Part shown: piece after piece, positions 16,072 through 25,568 of the stretch
Layout: every line of letters starts with the position of its first letter
Position numbering within the stretch: the first letter of the stretch is position 1
NCBI GenBank assembly: GCA_041581635.1
Contig: JBFICW010000007.1
Coordinates: forward strand, 1-64,000
From: Porticoccus sp041581635
GTDB taxonomy: Bacteria > Pseudomonadota > Gammaproteobacteria > Pseudomonadales > Porticoccaceae
Reading direction: 5' to 3'
Length of the DNA stretch: 64,000 bases
The notes under the pieces: generated by a model
Seen by the model: only the letters and a program-made list of their open reading frames with translations
Told to the model about the DNA's origin: nothing
Databases searched by the model: none
Program-made: the position numbers and the translations under genes

Positions 16072-16470
16072 ATGCGTCATCGCTATAGTGGCCGCAAACT
16101 GAGTCGCACAGGTGCACACCGTCGTGCCATGTTCCGCAACATGACGGCATCTCTTGTCGAGCACGAACTTATTAAGACCACGCTACCAAAAGCCAAGGAG
16201 CTTCGTCGCTTCGCAGAGCCGCTGATTACTCTTGCAAAGCAAGACAGTGTAGCTAACCGTCGTCTTGCCTTTAGTCGTTTGCAAGATAAAGCGACAGTTG
16301 GCAAGCTTTTCTCTGAGCTGGCCCCCCGTTATGAAGGTCGACCAGGCGGTTATATTCGTATCCTTAAATGTGGGTTTCGCTCTGGTGATGCTGCACCGAT
16401 GGCGTACGTAGAACTTGTTGATCGCCCAGAAGTTGAAGCGGTTGACCTGGAAGATTCTGCCGAAGATTAA
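16072..16470 (+). CDS. rplQ: 50S ribosomal protein L17
   Basis: 132 residues starting MRHRYSGRKLSRTGAHRRAMFRNM, the L17 signature, and ending in an acidic tail of about 15 residues (EVEAVDLEDSAED). L17 lies at the tunnel exit side of the 50S subunit. It is the last gene of the alpha operon and is followed by an intrinsic terminator. Confidence 0.97.
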   Translation: MRHRYSGRKLSRTGAHRRAMFRNMTASLVEHELIKTTLPKAKELRRFAEPLITLAKQDSVANRRLAFSRLQDKATVGKLFSELAPRYEGRPGGYIRILKCGFRSGDAAPMAYVELVDRPEVEAVDLEDSAED

Positions 16471-16491
16471 TAATCATCTTTAGCAGTGATT

Positions 16492-16518
16492 AAAGGCCGA
16501 GCTTATGCTCGGCCTTTT
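16492..16518 (+). terminator. Rho-independent terminator of the alpha operon
   Basis: The stem AAAGGCCGAGC / GCTCGGCCTTT with loop TTAT is followed by a short T-run, 21 bases after the rplQ stop codon. It closes the S10-spc-alpha transcription unit. Confidence 0.92.
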
Positions 16519-16610
16519 GCATTCTAGTACTTATTTTCTCCACGATCTTTTACCCTTATGTGATAATCACGTTATGCTCGTTATTTATTAGTTATCCATG
16601 CAGGTTTTTT

Positions 16611-17648
16611 ATGACAGTGCTTGTTACCGGCGGGGCCGGATACATTGGTAGTCATGCTTGTGTCGCACTGATTCAGGCTGGACACGATATCGTCGTGCTA
16701 GACAATCTATCCAACAGTTGCCAGGAGTCTCTGAACCAAGTTTCAGTGATTACAGGGGCGAAGTTTCCTGTGGTTATTGATGATGTGAACAATCGTACGG
16801 CGCTCGACAACCTGTTTAGTACTTACCAGATTGATGCGGTCATGCATTTTGCTGGGATGAAGGCTGTGGGTGAATCCTGTGAATTTCCTCTTACTTACTA
16901 CCGTAACAATGTTGCCGGCACCCTGACGCTCTGTGAGGCGATGAAGGATCATGCTGTCCGAACCTTGATCTTTAGTTCTTCGGCAACGGTCTATGGTGAC
17001 CCCTTGAGTAATCCGATAACAGAAGATTTTCCCCTCCATGCCACTAATCCCTACGGGCAGTCAAAAGTTATGGTAGAGCAAGTGTTGCACGACTTGGTTA
17101 GAGCCGATGCATTCTCTGCTGAGCCGTTCTGGAACATAGCCATTTTACGTTATTTTAATCCAGTAGGAGCGCATGTCAGCGGAAGAATTGGGGAGGATCC
17201 CCGTGGAATCCCAAACAATCTTTTGCCATTTATTTCACTGGTTGCAGCGGGAAAGCTTAAGGAGTTGTCGGTGTTTGGCGGTAGCTATCCAACACCTGAT
17301 GGTACTGGTGTTCGAGATTATATCCATGTCATGGATCTGGCCGAAGGCCATGTGAAAGCATTTGATACATTAATGGAAGAAAAGACATCGAGTGGTTGTC
17401 ACACTTGGAATCTGGGTACGGGAAATGGCTACTCGGTTCTGGAAATGGTTAGAGCTTTCGAGACGGCTTCTGGATGTCCTGTGCCATATAAGATAGTCGA
17501 TTGTCGCCCCGGTGATGTCGCTGAGTGTTGGGCAGATGCTTCGAAAGCCGAGAGTGAGCTAAACTGGAAGGCCGCTAGGGGGCTTGTCGAAATGATGGAA
17601 GATACTTGGCGATGGCAGTCCCAGAACCCAAATGGTTTCAGCGAATAG
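16611..17648 (+). CDS. galE: UDP-glucose 4-epimerase
   Basis: 345 residues, an extended short-chain dehydrogenase/reductase. The NAD-binding GGAGYIG is at residues 7-13 and the catalytic Y148-x3-K152 sits in NPYGQSK, with the serine/threonine partner in FSSSATVYG just before it. It interconverts UDP-glucose and UDP-galactose in the cytoplasm for envelope polysaccharides. The ATG at 16611 puts the Rossmann motif at the usual distance from the N-terminus; 17 extra in-frame codons upstream look non-coding. It stands alone, converging on the histidine kinase gene. A possible extended -10 (TGTGATAAT, 16559-16567) lies upstream. Confidence 0.95.
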   Translation: MTVLVTGGAGYIGSHACVALIQAGHDIVVLDNLSNSCQESLNQVSVITGAKFPVVIDDVNNRTALDNLFSTYQIDAVMHFAGMKAVGESCEFPLTYYRNNVAGTLTLCEAMKDHAVRTLIFSSSATVYGDPLSNPITEDFPLHATNPYGQSKVMVEQVLHDLVRADAFSAEPFWNIAILRYFNPVGAHVSGRIGEDPRGIPNNLLPFISLVAAGKLKELSVFGGSYPTPDGTGVRDYIHVMDLAEGHVKAFDTLMEEKTSSGCHTWNLGTGNGYSVLEMVRAFETASGCPVPYKIVDCRPGDVAECWADASKAESELNWKAARGLVEMMEDTWRWQSQNPNGFSE

Positions 17649-17695
17649 CTAACGGCATATAGCGTTTTTCTGCGTCAGGTTGGCGTTGCTTTTCA

Positions 17696-19138
17696 TTATG
17701 AAAGGGGCAGTTCTATATGAAATGTTGTGCCTACATTCAAATCGGAAGTGACTGCCAGCTGGCCACGGTGTTGTTCGGTAATAATAAAGTGTGAAAAAGA
17801 TAATCGTTTCCCTGCATCAAAATCTTCATCTGACACTTTATCGTTAAAAAATGGTTCGAAGATATATTGCTGTTCTTCATAGTCAATACCAACGCCATTA
17901 TGTTGTACTTTTACCCATAGCGCTTCGTAACATTCGATAACTTGAATTTTGATGGTTGGACAGTGGTTCTTTTCTTCGACTTGTCCAAGCGCATGACAAG
18001 CATGCCGAAATAGACTGAGGAATACCTGCTGGAGCTCGGCCACATAACAGGGAATCTTTGGCAGATCTTTGTCGTAATACCGCTCAATTTTTATTTCCTT
18101 AAAGCGCAGTCCCGAAGGCACGGATAGCACATCATTTGCAAGCTTAAGTGTATGTTCGATGATGTCTATGATTGATGCCTGGTTTCTTTCACCGCCACGG
18201 CTATGGGAAAACTCGAGTAGATTATTAATAACGGCCAGTGCCTGCTGGCCTTGATGGCTGGCATCACTCAATAGTTCTTTAAGGGTGGCTATCTGCGTGG
18301 GATTTACTGGATGGTTCAGTTCAAGTTCAGCCTGGCTTTTTTTCAGGTCGAGTAAAATTCCTTGAAGCGGAGAATCAATATCATGGGCCATAGTGGAAGC
18401 TAGCTCGCCCATAGAAGACATTTTGTCCCTTTGTATCAGCATATTTGCAGCAAGAATATGCTGGGTTACATCATCAATTAGTATCACAACACCTGTTTCA
18501 ATTTGATCCTGGAGTGGGTAAATAGTGATATCAAAGTGGTATTGTCCGCGCTGACTGTGCTTGATAGTGATTGGTTTCTTTTGCTGCTGCGCCTGGGCAA
18601 TTTGATGGGGTGTGACCGTTATTGCTGGATAAGCTTGCCACAGATTTTCGCCAAGTGCCTGTGCAGATGCAATGCCTGTTATTTCTTCCGCTTGATGGTT
18701 CCATTGTGTTATCTCGCTGCGTTCATTGAGCCCAATGAGCATAAGAGGCATGGAGGTAAGGATGTCGGAGATATAGCCCTCGGAGGATTTGAGTCGAGCA
18801 GTGGTTTCCCTATGCTGAGTTATTTCCCCCTCTAGAAGTTCATTGCTTTCTTTCAAAAGTTGGTTGGACTCATCCAGCGTGGCTGTTCTTTCTTGTACCC
18901 GCTGTTCCAATTCACAGCGAATAGCATTCAACTCGCGGTTGGACTGTTGTGTCTGCCGGCGGCTGAAAAAAAGTGTGACGGCGGTCAATGAAAGAAGAAG
19001 AATAAGAATTCCGCTCGACCAGTTGGCCACATGCTGCCAGTCGGTATGCCCTTCTTCATCCTTAAAGTGACTGACTACACCTGCATAGAGCGGGTGACTG
19101 GTCAGTAGTAGAACAAGGGAAAAGAGGTGTTTTGTCAT
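17696..19138 (-). CDS. PAS sensor histidine kinase with degenerate ATP-binding boxes
   Basis: 480 residues from ATG 19138. Order: signal-like N-terminus ending near LYAG (residue 19), one membrane segment (about 43-58), coiled coil (63-118), PAS domain (about 120-228), then a HisKA-like dimerisation helix with the H-box MAHDIDSPLQG (histidine about 252). The ATPase domain keeps the F-box YIFEPFF, but the N-box reads LSLFRHACHA, with the magnesium asparagine replaced by histidine (about 379). The G1 box reads QHNGVGI, with histidine for aspartate, and the G2 box GKRLSF lacks the GxGL pattern. It may therefore be a weak kinase, a phosphatase-only sensor or a pseudokinase. No response regulator gene is adjacent. 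An alternative start 22 codons upstream exists. Confidence 0.8.
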   Translation of the reverse strand: MTKHLFSLVLLLTSHPLYAGVVSHFKDEEGHTDWQHVANWSSGILILLLSLTAVTLFFSRRQTQQSNRELNAIRCELEQRVQERTATLDESNQLLKESNELLEGEITQHRETTARLKSSEGYISDILTSMPLMLIGLNERSEITQWNHQAEEITGIASAQALGENLWQAYPAITVTPHQIAQAQQQKKPITIKHSQRGQYHFDITIYPLQDQIETGVVILIDDVTQHILAANMLIQRDKMSSMGELASTMAHDIDSPLQGILLDLKKSQAELELNHPVNPTQIATLKELLSDASHQGQQALAVINNLLEFSHSRGGERNQASIIDIIEHTLKLANDVLSVPSGLRFKEIKIERYYDKDLPKIPCYVAELQQVFLSLFRHACHALGQVEEKNHCPTIKIQVIECYEALWVKVQHNGVGIDYEEQQYIFEPFFNDKVSDEDFDAGKRLSFSHFIITEQHRGQLAVTSDLNVGTTFHIELPLS

Positions 19139-19240
19139 ATTGCTACAGGCCTTGCTGGAAGATGTCAGATACAAATGAGAGTTTTGGTTAATGGGAAAAA
19201 ACAATTTTCATAATAATGACTATATAGGAATATTTTTTGG

Positions 19241-19780
19241 CTATTCCCTTATTGCGCAAAGTGCTTGAGTCATGCGATCCGGGTTGGCTTCCTTTTGTTG
19301 TATAAAATCTATTACCTTCAATTCCTGACCAAAGACCCTGAGAAGTTCATCCTGCTGGAGTAGAAAATCTGGGTTGCTGGGCTTGCCAAATTGCTCGTTA
19401 CCCTGTGAGAATGTTTTGTAGATTAACACAGCGCCTAGGTTAAGTGCTTTTAGTAAATAGGGAAAGAGTGGGCGATGCAGATAATTGATTATGATCACAC
19501 CTGAAAATTCACCGGCTTTGAATGGAAAAGGGTTGTTGTTCTCCAGGTCATACTTCAATAGCGTTGCGCCCTTATGTGATTCAAGATCCGAGACGCCCGA
19601 TAGGTCTTTGTCTATAAATGTGACGGGGTAGCCCAGATCGAGAAAGTAACGACCATGCCGTCCTCGGCCACAGGCGAGATCGAGTATTTTTCCCTTTGGT
19701 ATTAACGAGGAAAATTGAACGACCCAGGGGTCGGGGCTACCCGGTTCTGGGAAAGTAGAGCGTGATTGGTGGTTTTTCAC
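19241..19780 (-). CDS. SAM-dependent methyltransferase, class I, small
   Basis: 179 residues from a GTG start. Motif I is LDLACGRGRHGRYFLDLG (about residues 33-50), followed by an acidic residue after VTFIDKD (motif II region) and a hydrophobic strand GVIIINYLHRPLFPYLLKAL. This is the short Rossmann methyltransferase type grouped with TehB-like proteins. The substrate cannot be read from sequence. It lies between the sensor kinase and the AtoE-type transporter on the same strand, 18 bases from the latter's end, so it may be co-transcribed with the transporter. Confidence 0.75.
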   Translation of the reverse strand: MKNHQSRSTFPEPGSPDPWVVQFSSLIPKGKILDLACGRGRHGRYFLDLGYPVTFIDKDLSGVSDLESHKGATLLKYDLENNNPFPFKAGEFSGVIIINYLHRPLFPYLLKALNLGAVLIYKTFSQGNEQFGKPSNPDFLLQQDELLRVFGQELKVIDFIQQKEANPDRMTQALCAIRE

Positions 19781-19798
19781 GGAGTGCGATTCAGACCA

Positions 19799-21121
19799 TT
19801 ACAATAAAAAGACCATGCCAGCGGCATACACTAACCCCGACCACAACAAAGCCACCGTACAGTAGCCCATAATGTCTTTAATGCCCAATCTTGCAATGCC
19901 TAACAGAGGTAAAGCCCAGAGAGGTTGGACCATGTTTGTCCATGCATCGCCAAAAGCTACTGCCATGGCGGCATGATTGAGCGGTATACCTAAAGATTGA
20001 GCCGCAGGAATGACAATAGGCGCTTGCACGGCCCACTGACCCCCTCCAGAGGGTACGAAAAAGTTAACGATACCGGCACTAAGAAAGGTGAATAGGGTAA
20101 AAGTTTCAGCGGTCGAAATGCTGATAAACCATTCTGACATGGACGTGGCAAGTCCTGACTGAACCATCATCCCCATTATCCCTGCGTACAGTGGAAATTG
20201 AAGGACGATTCCAGACACACCTTTGACCGCTTCATTGAGAGCAGAAAGATAACTGGCTGGGGATCTGTGAAGCAATAGGCCCGCGACCAGAAAAATAAAA
20301 TTTACCGTGTTCAGGCCAACTTTTCCGCCGCCCATGAAGTAATCAATAAGATAGTAGCCCCCCAGCAGACCCAGCAGCAGGGTTGGCAAACGATGGTTTT
20401 CTACCTTGTCAGCGGGGGTGTTACTTTGTATGGGGACCTCTTCTACATCACCAGCGTGGTCTGGGTGGATTTCTACCACTTCGTCAGGTTCTGGCATCAT
20501 TAGGCGGTTAAGAATGGGAAGAGTTATGAAGATGACCAGACAAATGGTGATGACTTCCCAGCTAAAAATGGTCTCAGAGAGCGGGATGGTCGTTTCACCC
20601 ATAAGTGTTCCAAGGACATCACCATCAGAGACTGCAATTTTTAGGGGTATCGAGCCCGATAGCCCTGCATGCCAGATCAGCATACCTGAATAGGCCGATG
20701 CCACTAGTAGTGGGTAGTGTACCCCTTTAACTTGTCGGGCAATTTCTCGGGCCATTAACGCGCTGGTTATCAGCCCAAACCCCCAGCTGATCCAGCAACA
20801 GATTAAGGCTATACCAGTCATCAAGATAATGGCCTGGCTGGGTGTTTTTGCCAGGCGGGCTATATTCCTTAGCCCCCTTTTTACCGTGCTAGTCTGAGCT
20901 AGAACGCTACCTGTCACGAGAGTGATAATGACCTGCATTGAAAATATCAGGAGATTCCAAACACCATCCCCCCAGAATTGAGCCATTTTTGCAGGTGTGT
21001 GCCCTTCGCCTAGTACGCCACCAATAAGCACCACGAAGGTTAGGATAATGGCAATGATAAAAGCATCGGGTAGCCAGCGTTGCATGATGCCCGTGAAAAA
21101 GCTGGATAGGGTACGAATCAT
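19799..21121 (-). CDS. atoE: Short-chain fatty acid transporter, AtoE family
   Basis: 440 residues with about eleven hydrophobic segments spread over the whole length. The start MIRTLSSFFTGIMQRWLPDAFIIAIILTF and the segments MLIWHAGLSGSIPL and FFVPSGGGQWAVQAPIV match the TIGR00366/AtoE family of inner-membrane transporters, associated with uptake of short-chain fatty acids such as butyrate and acetoacetate. The soluble loop near residues 200-240 is acidic. There are no ato metabolic genes nearby, so the substrate is inferred from the family alone. Confidence 0.8.
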   Translation of the reverse strand: MIRTLSSFFTGIMQRWLPDAFIIAIILTFVVLIGGVLGEGHTPAKMAQFWGDGVWNLLIFSMQVIITLVTGSVLAQTSTVKRGLRNIARLAKTPSQAIILMTGIALICCWISWGFGLITSALMAREIARQVKGVHYPLLVASAYSGMLIWHAGLSGSIPLKIAVSDGDVLGTLMGETTIPLSETIFSWEVITICLVIFITLPILNRLMMPEPDEVVEIHPDHAGDVEEVPIQSNTPADKVENHRLPTLLLGLLGGYYLIDYFMGGGKVGLNTVNFIFLVAGLLLHRSPASYLSALNEAVKGVSGIVLQFPLYAGIMGMMVQSGLATSMSEWFISISTAETFTLFTFLSAGIVNFFVPSGGGQWAVQAPIVIPAAQSLGIPLNHAAMAVAFGDAWTNMVQPLWALPLLGIARLGIKDIMGYCTVALLWSGLVYAAGMVFLL

Positions 21122-21277
21122 GTATGACCCCTTTATTGTTATTTAATGGTCAACGTTGAGCGAGTTTATCATTTTTTCCCGTTGGTTTAATCATGGGCTG
21201 GAGGTAACTCCATGCATTTGGCTATTTTTGCAATGGGTGTTAAAGCCTTATCCGTCATATCGGTAGTGGCTCTCTCA

Positions 21278-22084
21278 TTAAATGTGTTCTTGATGAAAGT
21301 ACTCGTGTGTGTCGAGGTTCATCAGTCGAAGAGGTCCACCCCAAACATAGCCCGTATCCAAGGGGAATAAATTTTTTCCACAGGGCCTCCCCTCTAGGGC
21401 CGCCCAGTGACCAAAGATAATTTTAGCGTCTTCTGGCAATTGCGATGGGTGGCTGAACCAAGGCGAGAATCCTTCGGGCGATTCTTCCGGTGACGTCTTG
21501 CTGGTGAGTTTTAGTTCACCTGCCGGTGTGCAAAAACGCATTCGGGTTAGGTAATTGGTAATAACACGCCAGCGTAGTGGGGGTTCCAGATCATCTTGCC
21601 AGAGACAGGGCTCATTGCCATACATGACATTAAAAAACTGGGCAGCTTTGGTGTCGGAAGAAAGGACCTCCTTCATCTCGGCGGCAAATATTTTGGCCTG
21701 CTCAAGTGTCCATTGGGGAGGAATACCTGCATGAACCATGGAAAATTGCTTGTCTTCAATCAGTAGCGGTTGTTGTTGTAGCCAGTGAAGTAATTCGTCA
21801 CGGTCGGGGGCGCGGAGAATATCGTCTAGTGTGTCACTACTACTGGGGCTGCGCACTTCATGTGCAATAGCAAGAAGGTGGAGGTCGTGGTTGCCGAGCA
21901 CCATGCGAAAGTGGCTACCGAGTTGGTGGCAAAAGCGTAGGGTTTCTAATGATTCTGGCCCTCTGTTTACGATGTCTCCCACCGACCAAAGCTCATCGTT
22001 AGAAGAATCAAAGCCGACCTTATCGAGTAGGAGTTTCAGTGGTTCAAGGCAGCCTTGAAGATCGCCGACGGCGTAGGTGGTCAA
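21278..22084 (-). CDS. apaH: Bis(5'-nucleosyl)-tetraphosphatase, symmetrical
   Basis: 268 residues of the calcineurin-like phosphoesterase fold. Metal-binding motifs are GDLQGC (7-12), GDIVNRGP and GNHDLHLL, with further histidines in VHAGI and FGHWA. ApaH splits Ap4A into two ADP and removes Np4A caps from RNA. The likely start is a TTG that overlaps the apaG stop codon (TTGA); no ATG lies near the conserved N-terminus. It is the last gene of the lptD-surA-pdxA-rsmA-apaG-apaH cluster. Confidence 0.95.
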   Translation of the reverse strand: MTTYAVGDLQGCLEPLKLLLDKVGFDSSNDELWSVGDIVNRGPESLETLRFCHQLGSHFRMVLGNHDLHLLAIAHEVRSPSSSDTLDDILRAPDRDELLHWLQQQPLLIEDKQFSMVHAGIPPQWTLEQAKIFAAEMKEVLSSDTKAAQFFNVMYGNEPCLWQDDLEPPLRWRVITNYLTRMRFCTPAGELKLTSKTSPEESPEGFSPWFSHPSQLPEDAKIIFGHWAALEGRPCGKNLFPLDTGYVWGGPLRLMNLDTHEYFHQEHI

Positions 22085-22449
22085 TGAACGGCTCCAGGCA
22101 CAGACAGTAGAAAGGCTGGAATGGGGACTTCAAATAATTCGTCTGATTCAGAGATCATTTGGTAGCTGCCTTCCATCGTCCCGACTTTGGTGTCCAGCGT
22201 GACTCCGCTGGTGTATTGGTAGGATTCCCCTGGGCTAATGATTGGTTGCTCTCCCACTACCCCGGGTCCTTCGACTTCCTTGACATGGGCGTTGCCATCG
22301 GTAATGACCCAGCGGCGGTTCAGCAGCTGTGCAGTGTCATCACCGTGATTCTCAATACTGATATGGTAGGCGAAAGCATATTGGCTTTTGGCGGGGTCGG
22401 ATCGTTCAGGTAAATAGCTAGGGGTTACTACGACATCAATTTGGCTCAT
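22081..22449 (-). CDS. apaG: ApaG domain protein
   Basis: 122 residues, a single ApaG/fibronectin-like beta fold, with YHISIENHGDDTAQLLNRRWVITD and the glycine-rich GPGVVGEQPIISPGESYQYTSG. The biochemical role is unclear; the family is linked to Ap4A metabolism mostly by its gene position. It overlaps rsmA upstream (ATGA) and apaH downstream, so all three are probably coupled. Confidence 0.95.
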   Translation of the reverse strand: MSQIDVVVTPSYLPERSDPAKSQYAFAYHISIENHGDDTAQLLNRRWVITDGNAHVKEVEGPGVVGEQPIISPGESYQYTSGVTLDTKVGTMEGSYQMISESDELFEVPIPAFLLSVPGAVH

Positions 22450-23282
22450 AGTAAAGCTCCTATTTGGTTGCTCAGTTTGACAAAATCCTCAACATTTAGG
22501 TTTTCTGGACGAAGTGTCAGATCAAGATCAAGTAGCGCCAGTTGTTCGGTCTTGAGCATGTGTTTGAGTGTGTTTCTCATGGTTTTGCGCCGCTGCTGAA
22601 AACTGGCCCTGACTAACCGGGACAATAATTGAAGGTCGTCTGCGGGGTAGGGTGGTTTTGCATATGGAATTAGCTGGACGATCGCAGATTCTACTTTTGG
22701 CGCGGGCTGAAAGGCTGTGGGAGGAACTCTAAATAGGGGTTGTACTTGACAGCGGTACTGAATCATCACGCTGAGACGGCCATAATTTTTGTCACCCGGA
22801 ACCGCAGCCATTCTGTCGACGACTTCTTTTTGCAGCATAAAATACATGTCACGAATCAGGTCGCTGAAGTTCAGCAAATGAAACAGTAACGGGGTTGAAA
22901 TATTGTAGGGCAGGTTGCCAATAATTCGCAGAGGTTGATCTTTATGGTAAAACTGGCTGAAATCTGTTTTCAGAGCATCACCCTGATGAATATGAAAGTC
23001 CGGATATTCCAGAAATTTTTGCTCTAATAGTGGTATCAGATCTCGGTCTAGTTCCACTACATTGAGCTGAGGACACTTCGCCAGAATAGGCTCGGTGATG
23101 GCTCCTTGCCCCGGACCAATTTCGATCAGATTCTGGTCAGGTGCCGGCGCGATAGCAGCAACAATCTTATCGATAATGTTGTGGTCCACCAAGAAATTCT
23201 GGCCAAACCGTTTTCTTGCCTGATGGGGGCTCTTTGTTTTAAGAGCGTTCGACTTGGCACCGGTGGTTCTGGGTTGATTCAT
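22446..23282 (-). CDS. rsmA: 16S rRNA (adenine 1518/1519-N6) dimethyltransferase
   Basis: 278 residues. SAM motif I is EIGPGQGAIT (54-63) and the catalytic motif IV is NLPY (123-126). RsmA (KsgA) dimethylates two adjacent adenines near the 3' end of 16S rRNA as a late 30S maturation check. The N-terminal 25 residues are basic and poorly conserved, followed by KRFGQNFLVD, the family start. It overlaps pdxA by four bases upstream. Confidence 0.97.
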   Translation of the reverse strand: MNQPRTTGAKSNALKTKSPHQARKRFGQNFLVDHNIIDKIVAAIAPAPDQNLIEIGPGQGAITEPILAKCPQLNVVELDRDLIPLLEQKFLEYPDFHIHQGDALKTDFSQFYHKDQPLRIIGNLPYNISTPLLFHLLNFSDLIRDMYFMLQKEVVDRMAAVPGDKNYGRLSVMIQYRCQVQPLFRVPPTAFQPAPKVESAIVQLIPYAKPPYPADDLQLLSRLVRASFQQRRKTMRNTLKHMLKTEQLALLDLDLTLRPENLNVEDFVKLSNQIGALL

Positions 23283-24256
23283 CTTTGGCCTCCGGCCATA
23301 TCAGCGGCGTAGTTAATAGCTGTTTTGAGGCTTCCAATATTTGCCTTGCCTGTACCGGCTAAATCCAGTGCTGTGCCATGATCTACGGATGTGCGGATGA
23401 TTGGTAGTCCCAGAGTGATATTGACCGCAGCCCCAAATCCTTTGTACTTCAGCACGGGTAAACCTTGATCGTGGTACATGGCCAAGACCGCATCACATTG
23501 CTCCAGGTACTTAGGTGTGAATAAGGTGTCAGCTGGCAATGGTCCCTCTAGGTTCAGCCCTTGCCTGCACAACCTGTTCAACGCTGGTTGTATCACTTGA
23601 ATTTCTTCCATTCCCAGGTGGCCGCCCTCACCCGCATGTGGATTTAGGCCGCAAACCAAAATCTTAGGTTTTGAAATACCAAACTTCTGTTGAAGGTCAT
23701 GGTGTAGAATTTTGATGACCTGCTCGAGAAGCTCTTCTGTGATTGCGGCTGGTACCTGCGATAGGGGTAGGTGTGTTGTGGCCAGTGCCACTCGCAATCC
23801 TTCGGTGGCTAACATCATCACAACACGAGGGGTTTGGGTGTTTTCGGCTAGAAATTCGGTGTGACCGCTGAAGGGAATGCCTGCTTCATTAATGATGCCT
23901 TTATGTACGGGGCCCGTGATCATTCCTTGGCAGAAGCCTTTTTGGCAATCGTCAAGCGCTGCAGAAAGGGTGTTTAGAACGTAGCGTGCATTGGCTGTAT
24001 CAAGAGTGCCAGGTTGAACGGGTTTGTCTAATTTTACAGGCTGTACTACCAATTCACCCGCCCCCAGTGGTCGGGGTGGGGCGGCGGTTACTGTATGAAG
24101 TCTCAGGGGGAGGCCTAATTGAGCGGCTCGGGTTAAGAGTAATTCGGGGTCTGCATAGGCTACCAGTTCGTGTGGCTGTGCCTGTTGCGCAAGCTGAACA
24201 ACCAAATCGGGTCCAATCCCGGCGGGTTCTCCGGGAGTAATAGCCAGCCTAATCAC
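23279..24256 (-). CDS. pdxA: 4-hydroxythreonine-4-phosphate dehydrogenase
   Basis: 325 residues starting ITPGEPAGIGPD. Zinc-ligand histidines lie in GHTEFLA, LNPHAGEGG and MYHDQGLPVLKYKGF. PdxA oxidises 4-phosphohydroxythreonine in the DXP-dependent pyridoxal phosphate pathway. The start is a GTG overlapping the surA stop (GTGA). The neighbours surA and rsmA match the common gammaproteobacterial order. Confidence 0.96.
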   Translation of the reverse strand: MIRLAITPGEPAGIGPDLVVQLAQQAQPHELVAYADPELLLTRAAQLGLPLRLHTVTAAPPRPLGAGELVVQPVKLDKPVQPGTLDTANARYVLNTLSAALDDCQKGFCQGMITGPVHKGIINEAGIPFSGHTEFLAENTQTPRVVMMLATEGLRVALATTHLPLSQVPAAITEELLEQVIKILHHDLQQKFGISKPKILVCGLNPHAGEGGHLGMEEIQVIQPALNRLCRQGLNLEGPLPADTLFTPKYLEQCDAVLAMYHDQGLPVLKYKGFGAAVNITLGLPIIRTSVDHGTALDLAGTGKANIGSLKTAINYAADMAGGQR

Positions 24257-25551
24257 AATTTGATTTCTATGAATGCCTCGTCACGAATTTCCTGTTGCCA
24301 AACTTGCAGCTCTTCCTGGAACTTCCTTTGTTTCAGGATTTGACTGGCTTGACTGCGTTTTATATCTTCGCTGAAATCCTGATTGCGGCGCTCAGTAACC
24401 TGCACGATGTGCCAGCCAAATTGGGTGCGAAATGGCTGGCTGACCTCGTTAACGGCTATTTTGTTCATCGTCTTTTCAAATGTAGGCACGAACTTGCCGG
24501 GAATAGACCAACCGAGACTCCCCCCAGCGAGTGCTGTAGCGATGTCTTCTGAATGCTGCTTGGCTAGTTCCGCAAAGTCTCCGCCATTGATTATTTCTGT
24601 GCGTATGTCATCCAGCACAGCCTGGGTTTCTTCATCACTTCTTATTTCATTGGGTGAGAGAAGGATATGTCGAACGTTGTGCTGTTTCACTAGCTGAGTG
24701 TTGCTCCCGCCGCGTCTCTCATACAATTTTAGTAGATGATAGCCAGCATTACTCCGAATAGGCTCACTGGTTTGCCCGGGGCTTAATGTCTCAATGGCGG
24801 TGATAAATAGACTTGGTAGCTGTGCTGTTTTTCGCCAGCCGAGGTCTCCACCTTTTAGGGCATTCTGTCCTGCTGAATTTGCTACAGCAAGACTTTTAAA
24901 ATCAGCGCCACTTTGAATTTGGTTATAAATGTCTCGAATTTTTTGCTCTACGCTGGCGACCTCATCACGAGGAGCGCCCGCCGATAATGAAAGTAAAATG
25001 TGCCCGAGGTTTACGTCAGGCGAAGACCAAGAGCGTCCTTCTGCAGAATTAAGAAAATTCTCGATTTCTTGCTCAGTAATGGAAATTCGACGATTGAGCG
25101 AGCCCTCTTGAACTTTGGAGATGATCATCTCTTCGCGTATTTGCTGACGTAAACCGGCTAATTTGATACCTCTCTGGTGAGCTCTTTCAACTAACCCATC
25201 GATACTAGTGCCTTTACTTTTGGCCAAACGTTCCATGGCCTGATTTAGCTCGGCATCGCTAAATCGAATGCCTGCCCGTTGACCTAACATAAGCTGCAAG
25301 CGCTCAAGTATTAACCGATCCAGCACTTGGGGTACCAGGACATTTTGAGGCGGCGCTTTCGTGCCACTTTCTTCCAGCCGAAAGTAGATATCCTGAACCC
25401 GGCTTTCCAGCTCGCTGGCCATCACCACATCGTCATTAACGATGGCAACAATCCGGTCGAGGAGTACTTCTTCCGCAGCTATGGGTAGGGAGAACGCAGC
25501 AGCCAGAGCTGTTGCGGACAATCGCTTAATAATTTTACTGCGTATACTCAT
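24253..25551 (-). CDS. surA: Periplasmic chaperone and peptidyl-prolyl isomerase SurA
   Basis: 432 residues with a signal peptide (cleavage after about residue 25, in LPIAAEE), an N-terminal chaperone domain beginning LLDRIVAIVNDDVVMASELESR, and two parvulin domains (about 175-280 and 288-390). The second has LAKQHSEDIATALAGGSLGW and FRTQFGWHIVQV. SurA escorts outer-membrane beta-barrel proteins, including LptD, to the BAM complex. It directly follows lptD, 17 bases downstream. Confidence 0.97.
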   Translation of the reverse strand: MSIRSKIIKRLSATALAAAFSLPIAAEEVLLDRIVAIVNDDVVMASELESRVQDIYFRLEESGTKAPPQNVLVPQVLDRLILERLQLMLGQRAGIRFSDAELNQAMERLAKSKGTSIDGLVERAHQRGIKLAGLRQQIREEMIISKVQEGSLNRRISITEQEIENFLNSAEGRSWSSPDVNLGHILLSLSAGAPRDEVASVEQKIRDIYNQIQSGADFKSLAVANSAGQNALKGGDLGWRKTAQLPSLFITAIETLSPGQTSEPIRSNAGYHLLKLYERRGGSNTQLVKQHNVRHILLSPNEIRSDEETQAVLDDIRTEIINGGDFAELAKQHSEDIATALAGGSLGWSIPGKFVPTFEKTMNKIAVNEVSQPFRTQFGWHIVQVTERRNQDFSEDIKRSQASQILKQRKFQEELQVWQQEIRDEAFIEIKL

Positions 25552-25568
25552 GATTCAGTCTGCATGCG

